Part shown: positions 39,029 through 52,300 of the stretch, piece by piece | Position numbering within the stretch: position 1 is the stretch's first letter | Layout: the number at the start of each line of letters is the position of its first letter | Origin: Niveispirillum cyanobacteriorum | Lineage (GTDB): Bacteria > Pseudomonadota > Alphaproteobacteria > Azospirillales > Azospirillaceae | Length of the DNA: 64,000 nucleotides | Reading direction: 5' to 3' | Assembly (NCBI RefSeq): GCF_002868735.1 | Contig: NZ_CP025613.1 | Span: 248,001 to 312,000 of the forward strand | Position numbers and translations under genes: made by a program | Notes under the pieces: model-generated | Database searches by the model: none | What the model was told of the DNA's origin: nothing | Seen by the model: the letters and a program-made list of their open reading frames with translations, nothing else

Positions 39029-40198
39029 TCAAGCTGCCGCATCAATAAAGCTTTCCGCAAAATCCCGCCATGTACGTTCGGTTCGGATGAAAATCTTGCC
39101 CCGGTCGCCGACGGTCCGCGCCTCCCGCCGGTTCGCATAGAGCGTTTCCAGATGGGCCACCGCTTCATCCACCGAGCTTTCGCACCAGCCCTGGCGCGCG
39201 CCGCGCGGGTTGGGAACGGGTATCTGCTGACGCAGCGGTAGGCAATTGCCGTCACGGATCAGGTCGCGATGGCCGGTATTGTCGGACAGGATGACGGGCA
39301 CGCCGCAGGCCATGGCCTCCATCGCCACCAGATTGGTCGCCCCCTCGCACCGGTTGGGGAACAGAGCGGCATTGCATTCGGCAAGAATGGGTGCGATCTG
39401 GGCACGGGTCAGAAACCCGAGATCGACAAAGGCATCGGTGGGAACGCCATGATCCGCCGCCCATTCGGTGATGCGCAGGCGGTGCGTGGCGGGGTCGATG
39501 CGTGGCGCCCGCACCGCCAGGGGCGATTCCGCAATGTCCGCGGACGTGTGCGGCCAGGCATTGTGCCAAGCGGTGATCAGCAGGGCGTCAGGGTGGCGCT
39601 TGTGGAAAATGCGGAACGCGGCCAGCACCACATCCTGTGCCTTGCGATATTCGATCTTGCCGCCGGAAAACACCACGAACCGATCGCCGAACAGGCCGCT
39701 GCGCGGAAGCAGCGGCAATTCCGACGGGTCCACGCCCTGAAAGGTCACCCGTACGTCGCGCAGGCCACGTTCGGCCAGCAGGCCGCTATTGTAGGAGGAA
39801 TGGACGATGATGCGGTCATACTGGCGGGCGCGTTCCAAGGTGGCCTTGTCTAAACTTGTATCCTCGAACGCGATCACGCCGATATTGGCCTCTCCATGAT
39901 AGAGGCTGCTGGTGGGGCCGGGTTCGAAGTTGTTACCCAACGCATGCAGGGCTGCGCAGTCATGCAGCTTTAGCTTCTTTCCACCATGTTTGGCGGACAG
40001 GGCGGAAATCTGATGATAGCCATCCATCAGCGGTTCCAGCTTCTCCCGCGTGGAAGCGCGCATGGTGATGAAGGCCGGCTTTTCCAGCAGCAGCGGCGGC
40101 TGGTTGCGGTCCACCAGACACAGGGCCGTATGGACACCCACCAGGCCCCAGCCATGGATTTCCGTCAACTGCCAGGTCAATGCCAGATTACGCGCCAA
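39029..40198 (-). CDS. GT4-family glycosyltransferase
   Basis: A 389-residue GT-B glycosyltransferase, first gene of the four-gene minus-strand operon. Marks are VVFSGGKIEYRKAQDVVLAA, PDALLITAWHNAWPH, FLTRAQIAPILAECNAALFP and NLVAMEAMACGVPVILSDNT with the E-x7-E-type donor site. The donor and acceptor sugars are unknown. It begins shortly after the terminator of the giant gene. Confidence 0.88.
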   Translation of the reverse strand: MARNLALTWQLTEIHGWGLVGVHTALCLVDRNQPPLLLEKPAFITMRASTREKLEPLMDGYHQISALSAKHGGKKLKLHDCAALHALGNNFEPGPTSSLYHGEANIGVIAFEDTSLDKATLERARQYDRIIVHSSYNSGLLAERGLRDVRVTFQGVDPSELPLLPRSGLFGDRFVVFSGGKIEYRKAQDVVLAAFRIFHKRHPDALLITAWHNAWPHTSADIAESPLAVRAPRIDPATHRLRITEWAADHGVPTDAFVDLGFLTRAQIAPILAECNAALFPNRCEGATNLVAMEAMACGVPVILSDNTGHRDLIRDGNCLPLRQQIPVPNPRGARQGWCESSVDEAVAHLETLYANRREARTVGDRGKIFIRTERTWRDFAESFIDAAA

Positions 40199-40244
40199 GT
40201 CCCGTCCCCGAAGCCATTACCACTATGCCCAGCCTTACTGCCCG

Positions 40245-40290
40245 TAGAAAAAAGGGGCTGACCGGCAGCTTGGCACCGGTCAGCCCCCTT
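40245..40290 (-). terminator. Terminator of the giant RTX-type gene
   Basis: A perfect 12-base stem (40254-40265 with 40276-40287) and ten-base loop. On the minus strand it is followed by a run of six or more T. It is just after the stop at 40305 and separates this gene from the glycosyltransferase operon. Confidence 0.92.
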
Positions 40291-40304
40291 GTCAGCATCT
40301 GGCC

Positions 40305-43300
40305 TTATCCCCCGAAGGAGATGTTGCTGCTGTTCAGTTTGGCGGTGGATACGACGCCCAGCAGTTTGATCTCCCCGGACGTGATGCTCTGCTCTCCATT
40401 GGTCTTGGTGACCATGTAGATCCCGGTATCGGTCTCGTCGCTGGCCAGGACCATGACGCTGCCGCCGGCACGCGGGTTCTTCAGAGCACCGATGGCGGTA
40501 CGGATGGCAATCAGGCTGTCATCGGTCAGGCTGCTGCTCGTGGTGGTCAGGCGGACCACCTCGTCATTGGCCATATCGACCTGTCCGGTTGTCCGGTCTC
40601 CCCCCTGGACCACACCGTCGCCGTTGCGGTCCAGCAGGCTGCGCAGATTGCCGACCAGTACCAGACTGTCCAGTGCCGTCTGGAAGTTGGTGATACGGTC
40701 GAAGCCTGTGTTGGCGCCCGCTGCCGCACCGTCGCCGGCATTGCGGTAGACGATCTGGTCTGCCACCTGGCTTGTCCCCAGCGCAATCTGGTCGGCCCCG
40801 GCCCCGCCTTCGAAGCGGATGGCCTTGGCGTCGGCCACGGTGACGATATCCGCCCCGTTGCCACCCGTCAGGGTCTCCACCCCGCTCACGCGGATGGTAC
40901 CGCCCTGGCTGCCCAGGGTGATCACTTCCTTGGATGCGCCACCGATCAGGGTTTCGATACCGCTGACCAGCATCGTGGCACCGCTATTGCCGATTGTGAC
41001 GATGTCGGTGCCATTGCCGCCGGTCAGGGTCTCCAGACCACGGACCAGCAGGCTGTTGCCACCGTCGGCCAGACGGACCGCATCCATTCCGCTGCCGCCG
41101 ACCAGGACGTCAATGCCCTTGGCCCACAGCGTACCACCCACAGCACCGGTGAAGACGAAGTCGGTGCCACTGCCGCCGATCAGGCTTTCGATGCCTTCCA
41201 CGGAGATGGTGGCACCGGCGCCGGCCAGCGTGACCTGATCCAGACCACGCCCACCGATCAGCGTCTCCAGGCCGGAGACGGCAATACTGTTGCCGACATC
41301 GCCCAGGGTGACACGGTCACGGCCACGGCTACCCACCAGTTCCTCGATCTGCTGGATCCAGATGGTGCTGCCGGCGCCACCCAGATAGATCAGATCGGTG
41401 GCCGGAGAGCCGGTCAGGCTTTCCAGCATTTCCACACTCATCGTGGAACCCACGCTGCCGGTGCTGGTCACCAGGTCGTTCTGGGCGCTGCCGATCAGCG
41501 TTTCCAGCTGCGTCACGGCGATGGTGGTGCCGGTCGGGCGGGCCAGGGTGATGATATCCTGGCCGATGTTGCCGATGACCGTTGCATAGCGGTCGAGGCT
41601 GAGCGTCGCACCGGAGGCCGGCAGGCGCAGCACATCGTCCACCGCACGGATGGTCAGCAGCTTCTCGCTGTCCATGGTGCGGGCATCCAGATCGGAGGTC
41701 TGAACCAGCAGCTGTGCCGTCTCCACCCCGTCAACCGTGGTGAACAGCAGCGTTGCTAGGGTCGCGTTGACATCGGCCACGCTGCCCGTGACGCGGATCA
41801 CCGTGTTGGACACCTGGGTCAGGGTGGCGGTGCCGACGGCGGTCAGGGCCACCGTACCGCTGGTCGGGGTCAGCGTGACGGACAGGACAGGGCTGTCGGT
41901 GTCAGTGACGCTGATGCCCGTGACTGCCGACGCGGTCCCACGCGGGATGGTGACTCCATCGGGAATGACAGTCTGCGGCGGCTGCAACACCTCGATCAGG
42001 ATCAGGTCGCTGTCATTAGGTGTGACAGGGTCGTGATCATCCGTCTCGATCCGCAGCGAGGCGCCCGGCTTGCCCTGCACGCCGGTGAACTCCATCGTCG
42101 CCAGTGACTGCTTAACCGCAGCGGTGGAACCGGTTAGGACCAGTACACCGCTATCGTTGCGTGTCACACTGACATCGCCCATCGCGGTCACGGAAACCGA
42201 TCCATCGGTGGGGGTCAAGGTGACGGTCAGGGTCGGGCTGTCCGTGTCGGAGACGCTGACACCGATGATCTCACCCGCAATGCCGGCGACCACCAGCGGC
42301 TTGACGGGCAGGATATTCTCTGGCGCCGTTGCCACCCGCACGTCCAGTGTCGCCACGTCGCTGCGTGGGACGGTGCCGTTGCCGGCCACCACCTGGATGC
42401 TGCCTGTAGTGCTGCCGCTGTCGGGCGTGAAATACAGGCCCGCCAGAGTGGCATTCACATCGGCCAGCGTACCCGTCAGGGTGACGGCCCCGCTGCCCCG
42501 GCTCTGGCTTGCCGGGCCCACCAGGGTGATGGCACCACCGGTGGGGATCAGGGTGACGGTAACGGTGCCACCCTGCGCAGCCTGAACCATGATACCGCCC
42601 ACCACGCTACTGCGGCCCGCCAGGATGGCGGTGGCTGCCGGCATAGACAGCCGCGGATTGGCCGGATCGTCGTTCAGGATGGTGGCATTGGCCTGGGCAA
42701 CCAGGATGTCCATGCCGGACGACGGGTTGGACAGGGTGACGGTGAACCGTTCGTCCTGTTCGATCACCGTATCGGCCGTGACCCGGATCGTGATGGTCTT
42801 CACCGTCTCGCCAGCGGCGAAGCTGACGGTGCCGGCGGGCAGGGTACCCCCGAAATCGGCAGCATCCAGACCGGAATTGCCGCTGACCCGATAATCGACC
42901 GTGGCCGCCCCCAGATTGTTGCCCGTACGGGTAACCTGGAAGGTGAAGTTGGTGAAGCTGCTGTCGCCTTCCGCCTTCGCGGTGTCGATTGCGGTGATGG
43001 AGAGACGGGTGGGAACAACGGTTCCAACCTGTGCGCCCGCCACCGCCGTGTCGAGATTGCTGCCCGTCAGGGCGGTGACGGCGGCGTCCAGGTTACCTGC
43101 GGCGGTGCCGTTCCGCAGGGCGGTGACGGTCGTCGTCTGGGCCACGACCTGGACACGGGCGATGGCGGTAAGGGCCGCCAGCGGATCGCTCAGCAGGGCG
43201 GCGGCATTCACCTGGGCGTTGCCGGCCCCGATGATGGTGCCTGCATTGGCGGCAACGGCCCCGACCTTGCCGGCATCGACGCCCGGCAGCCGGGCGGCAG

Positions 43301-46300
43301 CGCCGCGCAGGATGCCGGCCAGCGTACCCGCGTCGGCCAGATTGAGGGTCGAACCGGTCGGCAGGGCGCGGATGGCATCGGCCAGCGCGTCCAGGATTGC
43401 CTGACCCGCTTGTCCCGGTGCCAGCGTGGTGGTGGCCGCACCGTTCATCACGGCTGCCCCTTCCACGATCAGGTTGGCGATCTTGACCGCTTCGGCCTGG
43501 GCCTTCACGGCAGAGGCCACCTGTGCGGGGCTGGCACCCGATGCCGTCGCCGCCTGCAGCGGATCGATATTCAGCAGATCCAGACCCGCATCGATACCCA
43601 GTGCCGTCTTCAGCTGTGCCGCCGCCGCCAGATTGGCGGACGCGGTTGCCTGCCGGCCGGCCAGGCCGACAATGGCGCTGGTCAGCGGGTTGATGACGGT
43701 GGCGCGGGACGGTGCCTCATAGACACCGTCAAAGACCTGACCCGTGGAGATGTCGGTGCCGCCCACCATGACATAGGCACCGCTGCCGCCGCCGATGGTG
43801 TAGTTGCCGGTCGCATCGGTGACCGACGACGCCTCGCCGGCATCCAGGACGCCATTGCCATTGGCGTCCGCGAAGACGGTGGCGCCGCTGATATAGCCGT
43901 CCACGGTCTTGCCGCGCACGAAGTTGATGACCACACCACCGAAATCGGCACCCGACAGGGTGAAGTCGGCCAGCGCGGCGTTGCCTGCCGCATCCTTGAT
44001 CGCCCCGGCATTGACGATGCTGCCGGCGACGGAGATGCCGTCGCTATCCAGATCGCCCTCACCGACAACATAGCGGAAGGTGAGGACCGAACCGCCTGAG
44101 CCGCCAACATAGACCGCCTGACGGTTGGCAGAGCCGACCAGCAGGGATAGGGCCGGCGTGCCATCGACAGTCACGGCCTCGCTGAAGCTCAGGCTTATTT
44201 CCACGCTGTCGCCGGGGAAATAGGTACCGGCAGCGGGCGCGGAAATACCCGTGACCTGCGGCGGCAGACGGTCGCGTGCGCCATCCAGGATGGTGCCGGA
44301 CACGCTGGACGGGTCGTTGATGCGCGGGGTCAGCACCAGGCCGGAGGAGGACAGGCTATCCAGCTTGACCGTGAAGGTTTCGTCGCCTTCGTTCAGGGCA
44401 TCGGCCTTCACCAGGACGGTGATTTCCTGGCTGGACTGACCGGGTGCCAGAGTGACCGTGCCGGAGGGCAGTGCGTCGCCCGCGAAGTCGAACCGGTCGA
44501 TGCCGCCGCCTTCATCAATGCGCCAGCCGACGCTGACCGTGCCATCCGTGGCGGGGGTCTGACCGGCACTGCGGCTGATGGTGAAGCGATAGGCAACCAA
44601 GCCGTCGCCCGTCGGTTCCACCTGGACCGACGGGGCGCCGCCGGTGACGCCAATGGCGATCAGCTGTTCCTCGGCGATGGTGATGTCCACCGCACTGGCA
44701 ATGTCCTTCTGCCCGTCGCTGACGGAGTAGGTGACGCGGCCCGCCGATCCGGCGAAGCCGGGATCGACACGGAAAGTGAGGCCCGCCAGTTCCGTGGCGG
44801 ACACCACGGCACCCGCCGCAACCGCACGGCCATCGGCATATTGCAGGACACCATGGCTGGGCAGTTCCCCGATGGTCACGAACAACTGGTTGCCATCCGG
44901 GTCCACGGGCATGTCGATGGACAGGCCGATGGCACCGGAATTCTTGGCGATGATCACCTGCTTGGGGGCCTGAATGACCGGGTCGTTATTCTCACCATCG
45001 ATGGTGATGGTAACGGTGGCCGTGGAGGTCAGGCCGCCCTTGTCAGCGATCGTGTAGGTGAAGCTGTCCTGGCCCTTGCCACCCAGCGGAAGCGACTTGA
45101 AGGCGCCGTTGGGATCGTAGGTGTAGGTGCCATCGGCATTGACCTGGATCTTCGCCCCGGAGGCCAGGGTAATCAGGCTGCCGACCGCACCGTCGCCATT
45201 GACGCCGATGATGGTGCGGGTATCGCCCAGATCAATATCGGTGTCGTTATCCAGCAGGCCGGACCCGTTCAGGAAGCCAGTTTCACGGACAGTGCCAGTG
45301 TCATCCTTGGCCACGGGGGCCTGGTTGACGTCGGCGATAGTGACGGTGAAGTTCTGTGCGACAGAGGCACCGGCCTTGTCGGTAGCTGTGACGGTGATCC
45401 CCAGCGCCCCGGCATCGTTGAAGCCGGGCGTGCCGCTGAAGCTGCCGGTGGCTGCGTCAAAGGACAGCCAAGCGGGCAGGGCGCCGCCTCCGGCCACCGT
45501 GGCGGAGAAGGTCAGCGTGTCATTGGTGTCCACATCCCTGAAGGCTGTCGCGGGCAGGGCGAAGGTGAAGCCCTTGCCCTCGATGGCGTTCTGGTTGCTG
45601 ATGGCCGTCCCGACCACCGGCGCATCGTTCACCGGCGTCACAGCCAGCGTGATGGTGCCGCCGACAGGCGCGTTACCGGCAATGTTATCGGTGACCAGCA
45701 GGCTGATGCTGGTCGCCTTGTCATTGTTCAAGGCTGGCACGAAGCTGGCAGCTGCCAGTGCCGCATTGATCTGCGCCATGGTGCCGATGGCGGTCCAGAC
45801 GCCGGCTGCGGCGTCATAGCTGCCACCGCCCTCAATCCGACCCGTGGTCGGGTCGGCCAGGGTCAGGGTCGCTGTCAGGGCGGCGTTGGGGGCCGCGGTC
45901 AGGCTGGCACCGGCCAGCGAGATGGCGCCGCTATCCTCCACATAGGACAATTCACGCGAAAGGCCCGTGGCCGTGATCTGGCTCTGGCCGATGATGAAGG
46001 GTGTGCTGGACGCCGAACCCGCGACGTTGTTACCCGCGATGTCGGTGATGCGGCTTCCATCCATCGTCAGTGTCACGGTGCCGCCGCCCGTCAGGCCGGT
46101 AGCCGTGATTTCGATGGTCTGTGCGTCCACAATGCTGACGGAACCGATGCTCCCCTTCGCTGTGCCGGTCGTGGCCAGTCCGAAGGCAGCGGCGGTCGCG
46201 CCGCTTACCGCTTCGGAGAAGCTGACCCGCCAGGTCAGGCTGGTGCTGTCGGGTGCCGGCGTGCCAACCAGTGCCAGGCCGGTCACGCTGGGGGGGCGAC

Positions 46301-49300
46301 CGTCGATGGTGACGGTGGTGGCGGTGCTGGCCTCGCTCACCAGACCGGACTTGCCGGTGGCCGTGGCGCTGAGACTCAGTGTGCCGGCCGTGGCGGCAGC
46401 GTCGATGGTGAAGCTGTAGGCGCCATTCTCGTCCGCAACGCTGGTCAGGCCGCTGGCGGTGCCGCCGATCAGCAGGCTGACCTTGGCACCAGCTTCCGCC
46501 GTGCCGGTCATGACCAGGCTGCCGGGCTTGGTGATCCCGTCACTGCTGGAGATGCCGGTATCGCTGCCTGTGGCCAGAGCCGGGGCGCTGGGCGCCTTGG
46601 TCTGGGCCTGCACGGCCAGGGTGAAGCTTTCCTGGCTGAGGCCGCCCTTGCCGTCGCTGGCCTGGACGGTGACGGTCCGATCGCCGGAAAGGACACCGGT
46701 CCAGTTCGCGCCTTCCTTGACAGTGACGACACCGGTCTTGCCATCAATCGCCACCAGACTGCCGGCATCGGCCAGCAGGCTGTAGGTCACGACGCTGTTG
46801 CCGGGATCGGTTGCAGAGGCGGTAATGCCGACCGTTGTACCGGCGGCGGACCCCGTCTTCACGGTGTTGGCGGCGCTGTCCTTATCGACCGGGGCTGTCG
46901 GAGGGGCATTGGTGACGGCGATGGTGAAGGTCTGGGTGCTGATCCCGCCCTTGCCGTCGCTGGCCTGGGCCGTGATGGAATGGCTGGTGGTCGTTTCAAA
47001 GTCGATCTTGTCGGCATCCTTCACCGTCACGACGCCGGTCTTGGCATCGATCTGGAAGCGTCCGTCGGCATCGTTGGTCAGGCTGTAGGTCACCGGCGTG
47101 GTGCCAGGGTCCGTGGCCTTCACGGTCAGGCCGACGCTGTTGCCGGCCTTGGAACCCTCCGCCACGCTGTTGGCCATGCTGTCATCATCGACCGGGGTGG
47201 TCGGCACGACATTGGTCAGGTCGATGGTGAAGGTTTCGGTGCTCAGCCCGCCCTTACCGTCGCTTGCCTGCACAGTGATCGCATGGCTGGCCGCAGCCTC
47301 GAAGTCCAGCTTCTCGCCATCCTTGACGGATACGACACCAGTCTTGGAGTCGATCTGGAAGCGGCCACCGGCGTCATCTGTTAGGCTGTAGGTGACCACG
47401 GTATTGCCCGGATCGGTCGCCTTGACAGTGATCCCCACCAGGGTGCTGGCCTTGGCCCCTTCCGCCACGCTGTTAGCGGTGCTGTCGCCGTCCACCGACT
47501 TGGTGGGCGGTGCGTTCGCGACATTGATGGTGAAGGTCTGGTTGCTGATACCGGAAAGCCCGTCGCTGACATGCGCGATGACTGTGTGGCTGGATGCCCT
47601 CTCGAAGTCGAGCTTCGTGCCATCTTTGACTGTGACCACACCGGTCTTGGCATCAATCTGGAAGCGACCGCCAGCATCGTCCGTCAGGCTGTAGATCAGG
47701 GCCGCACTGCTGCTGTCGACGGCATTGACCGTCACACCAACGGCTGTGCCGGCTGCTACACCTTCGAGGACGCTGTTGGGCGCGCTATCCGTATCGGTCG
47801 GGACGGCCGGGGGCACATTCGTGAGGTTAATTTTCAGCGTCTGCTCAGTCTTCAGATGGCCGTCGGAAACCTCAACAATAATGTCGTGGTTGATGGCTTT
47901 GTTATAATCCAACAACTTGCCATTAGCGACAGTTACAATGCCAGTGCTGCTGTCGATGCTGAAGCGTCCACCCGCGTCATCGATCAGTTTGAACGCGAGT
48001 TCTCTGACATCGACGGCGGTCACCGTTCCAACAATGCTACCCGTTTCTGCTCCTTCTTGGACCAGTACTAATGAACCCGAAACATTGGCGGGAGCGACGG
48101 TATCGACAACGTGGGTATCGCCCTTAAACACCAGTGTGCCATTGTTCCCTGCCAGATCCTTAACGTCTGTAGCTTGAGCATCCAATCGGAGAATGCCCTC
48201 GCCACTGATGCCGTCGAGTGTAACTGTGTAAGTGGTGCCACTTCCAGTTACAGAAGAAATATTGTAATTAATCGGCCTATTGAATCCCGAAATGTCAGAT
48301 ATAATGAAATCTGAAGAGTCTACGTCAGTAACTTCCTCTGAGAAAATGACTTTATAGGTCAATGAAGAGCTATTCGCCAACGGTGAATTTGTTATATTCG
48401 CCGATATTGCTGTTGGCTTCGTTGTGTCTACTGTAATAAATGTCGACCCAGCTATATTCGTTATGTATAGATTGTTCATCGTCAGGTCAGAGCGACCGGT
48501 CAGGGTGATCTGGTTGCTGGCGTAGCTCAGGATTGTGTCGCTGCCGCTGGCGGTCAGCTTCATCTGGCTTTCGGCAAAGACCGAACCGCTGATGCGCAAC
48601 TTCTCGGTTTCGGCGATGTCGGTGACCGTGTCGCCATTGCCGACATCGAACAGGTCGATGCCAGCGCCGCCCGTCAGCGTGTCGATGCCGTCGCCGCCGA
48701 TCAGCGTGTCATTGCCGGCCCCGCCGACCAGGGTGTCGTTCCCGGCCTGACCGTCCAGATAGGCATCCGTGACGCCCGAGGATGCGCCCAGCGTGGTGAC
48801 CGTCACCATGTCGGCACCGGAGCTGCCGATGATGGTTTCGAGCAGCCAGACGGCCATGCTGCTGCTGGCCGACAGCGTGGCGATATCTAGGCCGGCACCG
48901 CCCACCAGCGTCTCCAGCTGGGAGACGGTCATGGTGCTGCCGCCGGACCCGGTGGAGGTCACGACATTGACGCTACCATTGCCGACGAAGGTTTCCAGCT
49001 GGCTCACCGACGTGGTGAAGCCGGAGCCGGAAAGCGCCCTGATTGTATCCGTGCCAGCCCCGCCCTGGATCACGTCCAGCATCGAGAAGGCCAGGGTATT
49101 GCCGCCGGAGTCGAGCTTGACCACGTCGCGGCCGGTACTGCCCGTCAGCGTTTCCAGCAGCGACACCAGCATGGTGGAGCCGCTGCTGCTGGAGAGGGTG
49201 ACATTTTCGACAAAGTTGCTGCCCGTCAGGGTTTCCAGCAGTTCCACGGCCACCTTGGAGCCGCGGGTGCTGTTCAGCGTGACGACATCCTTGCCGACGT

Positions 49301-52300
49301 CACCCACGATGGTCTGATAAGCATCCACGCTGACCGTCGCACCCGCGGACGGCAAGTACAGGATGGTGGCGGGCACGAAGATGGTGACCGTCGTCAAGGC
49401 ACCGCCCAGCGACAAGGTCTCGGTCGGCGTATAGACGGTCTCCAGGCCCGACACAAGGATGGTGGCGCCAGTATCGGTGAAGGTGACGACGTCGTTGCCG
49501 CTGTTGCCGATGACGGTTTCCAGGCCGATGGCGCTAAGGGTGCCGCCGCCGGTGCTGCCCAGCTTGACGATATCGATGGCGCTGCCGGAGCCTGTGACGC
49601 TCTCGACATCGGTCACGGTGATGATGGATTCCACCAGCGTCACGGTGACGGTCGTGCTGCCGTCCAGTTCCTCGCGATCAACCGACGTACCCTTCAGGAT
49701 CAGTACGTCATTGCCGCTGCCGCCCGTCAGGGTATCGACCAGCGACACGGTCATGGTAGCACCACCGGTCGCAGCACTGACGAGGTTAACGACATCCGTG
49801 CCGATACCGCCGGCCAGCTCCTCCAACGCTTCGATCCTGATGGTGCTGCCGGATGTGCCGCCCACCGTGGCGGCATCATAGCCACTGCCGCCACTGAGCG
49901 TTTCCAGATTCGTGACAGTAAGAGTGTTGCCGCCACTACCAAGGATGACATGGTCATTCCCGGCGCCAGCGTCGATTGTCTCCACCACCGACACTGTGAC
50001 GGTATCGTTGCCGCTGGTCAGGGTCGCCGTGTCCGCACCCTTGCTGCCGATGATCGTCTCGACATCGGAAATGGCCACGTTGCTTTGCAAAACCGGAACG
50101 ATATCGACGATGACGAAGGAGGATTCCAACGTCACAACATCGGTGCCCGCACCACCGATGATCGTTTCGAACTGCGACACCAGAATCTGGTTGCCGCTGC
50201 TGCCCAGCGTCACGCTGTCAATGCCGGTATTGCCGATCAGGGTTTCGACCAGTGAGACCTGGATATTGTTGTTGCTGGTGCTGGTCAGGGTGACGGCATC
50301 AAGACCGGAACCGCCGACCAGGGTCTCGATGCCCTGCATGGCCATGGTGATGCCGCCGGTTCCGGTCCCGGTGATGACATCCGTGCTGCCGCCGCCGGTC
50401 AGCGTTTCCAGCAGGGCGATGGCGAATGTGCCGCTGGCCGCGGCGGTCACAACGTCCTTGCCGATGCTACCGGCCAGCGTCTCCAGCGCCTGGAACAGCA
50501 AAGTGTTACCACTGCTGCCCAAAGTGATGGCATCCGCACCGCTGTCGCCAGTGATGGTTTCAAAATCGACGAGCGTGGTGTTATTGGTGCCGGACAGGGT
50601 GACGACGTCAGTCCCCGCGCTTGCGACCAGTGTGTCCAGGGCCGACACCGTCACCGTATTGCCGCTACTGCTGCTCAGGATGACAGACGCACCGCCACTG
50701 TAGCCGATAAGGGTCTCAACCAGGCTGGCCGTCATGGTGCTGCTTGTCAGGCGGACAAGGTCATTGCCGCTGCCACCGACCACGGCTTCGAACCCGGCCA
50801 GGGAGATCGTGCTGGTGGCATCGGCCAAGACGGCGACGTCGCGGGTGCCGTTACCGATCAGCGTGTCGACCAAGGACACCGACAAGGTGCCACCGCCGGT
50901 GTCGCGGTTGGTGATGACATCGACACCGGTGGTGCCGGTGATGGCCTCGATCTGAGACACCGTCATGGTGGTGCCGATTGTGAACACGGTTTCAACCATC
51001 GACACCGTCATGGTGACGTTGACTGGTATTATAGTGACCTGATCGATACCGCTGCCACCCGTCAGCGTTTCCAGCAACCTGACGGAGATAGTTCCACTGC
51101 TGGACAAGGTGATGTCGTCGGTACCGGAGCCGCCCACCATTGTCTCGACGGAGGATACCAGCATGGTGGCGCCGGTGGTCCCCATGTCGCTGATGCCGTC
51201 GGTTCCGCTGGTGCCGATAAGGGTTTCCAGAAGGGAGACAGACAGGGTGCTGGTTGTCGAGAGGGCGACCACATCGGTCCCGCTGCCATCGCTGACCAGG
51301 GCTTCGATGCTGCTGACGGTCAGCGTGTTGCCACTGCTGTTCAGGTAAACGGTATCACTGTTACTACCGCCGACCACGGTTTCGGCGGCGTAGATGGCCA
51401 TGGTGCCGCTACGCGTGAAATTGATGATATCGACGCCGCTGCTGGCAATCAGCGTCTCTATGCGCCACACGTTCACGGAATTGCCGATATCGGCCAGGGT
51501 GACGATATCGATTAGGGAACTGCCTTCGATGCTCTCCAGGCTGGAGACGGTGATCGTGTTGCCGCCAGTGGCCAAAGCGGCGACATTGTAACCGCTGTTG
51601 CCGACCAGCGTCTCCACAGATCTCACATTGATGGTGCTGTCGCTGCTGCCGGCCTGGGTGATCACGTCCGTGCCGGCACCGCCGGTAAAGGACTCGATCT
51701 TTTCGACGAGCATGGTGCTGCCGTCGGTGCCCCGAAGCGTGAAAGTATCAACGCCTGTGCCGCCGATCAGCGTCTCGATCCCGGCGATGCTGGTGTTATT
51801 GCCGGCCCCGGCGGTGGCGAACAGCACATCCGTGCCGACACCACCCAGGATCGTTTCCAGCGACGAGACGGCCAGGGTGACGCCGGTCGATGTCAGGGTG
51901 ACCACGTCAACACCGCTGCCGCCGGTCAGCGTCTCAAGATCCCCGATCATTATAATGTTACCGCCGGCCCGCAGGGTCACCGCATCGGTCCCGCTACCGC
52001 CGATCAATGTCTCCAGGAGGATGACGTTAAGGGTATTGCCCTGGTTGTCCAGGTTAACGACGTCGGTGTCGGCGCCGCCGGTCAAGGATTCCAGCAGTGC
52101 TACCATCATGGTGGCGCCGCCGCTGGCGATGGTGGCCTTATCGACCCCGCTGCCGCCGATCAGGGTTTCGATGAAACTGACAGTGTACGTGCTGTTGTTG
52201 GTTGTTGCGGACGTCAGCACATCAATACCGGTTCCGCTCCCTAGCAGCGTTTCCACTAACGAAAATGCCAGGGTGTTGCCCTGGCTGTCCAGGTGGATGT

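Noticed and set aside
44841..47384. 847-residue open frame on the plus strand inside the giant gene
   Set aside because: It is antisense to the continuous 6582-residue frame, whose sequence has clear domains. The plus-strand translation is low-complexity, Gly/Asp/Ala-rich and matches nothing, as expected of a GC-rich shadow.
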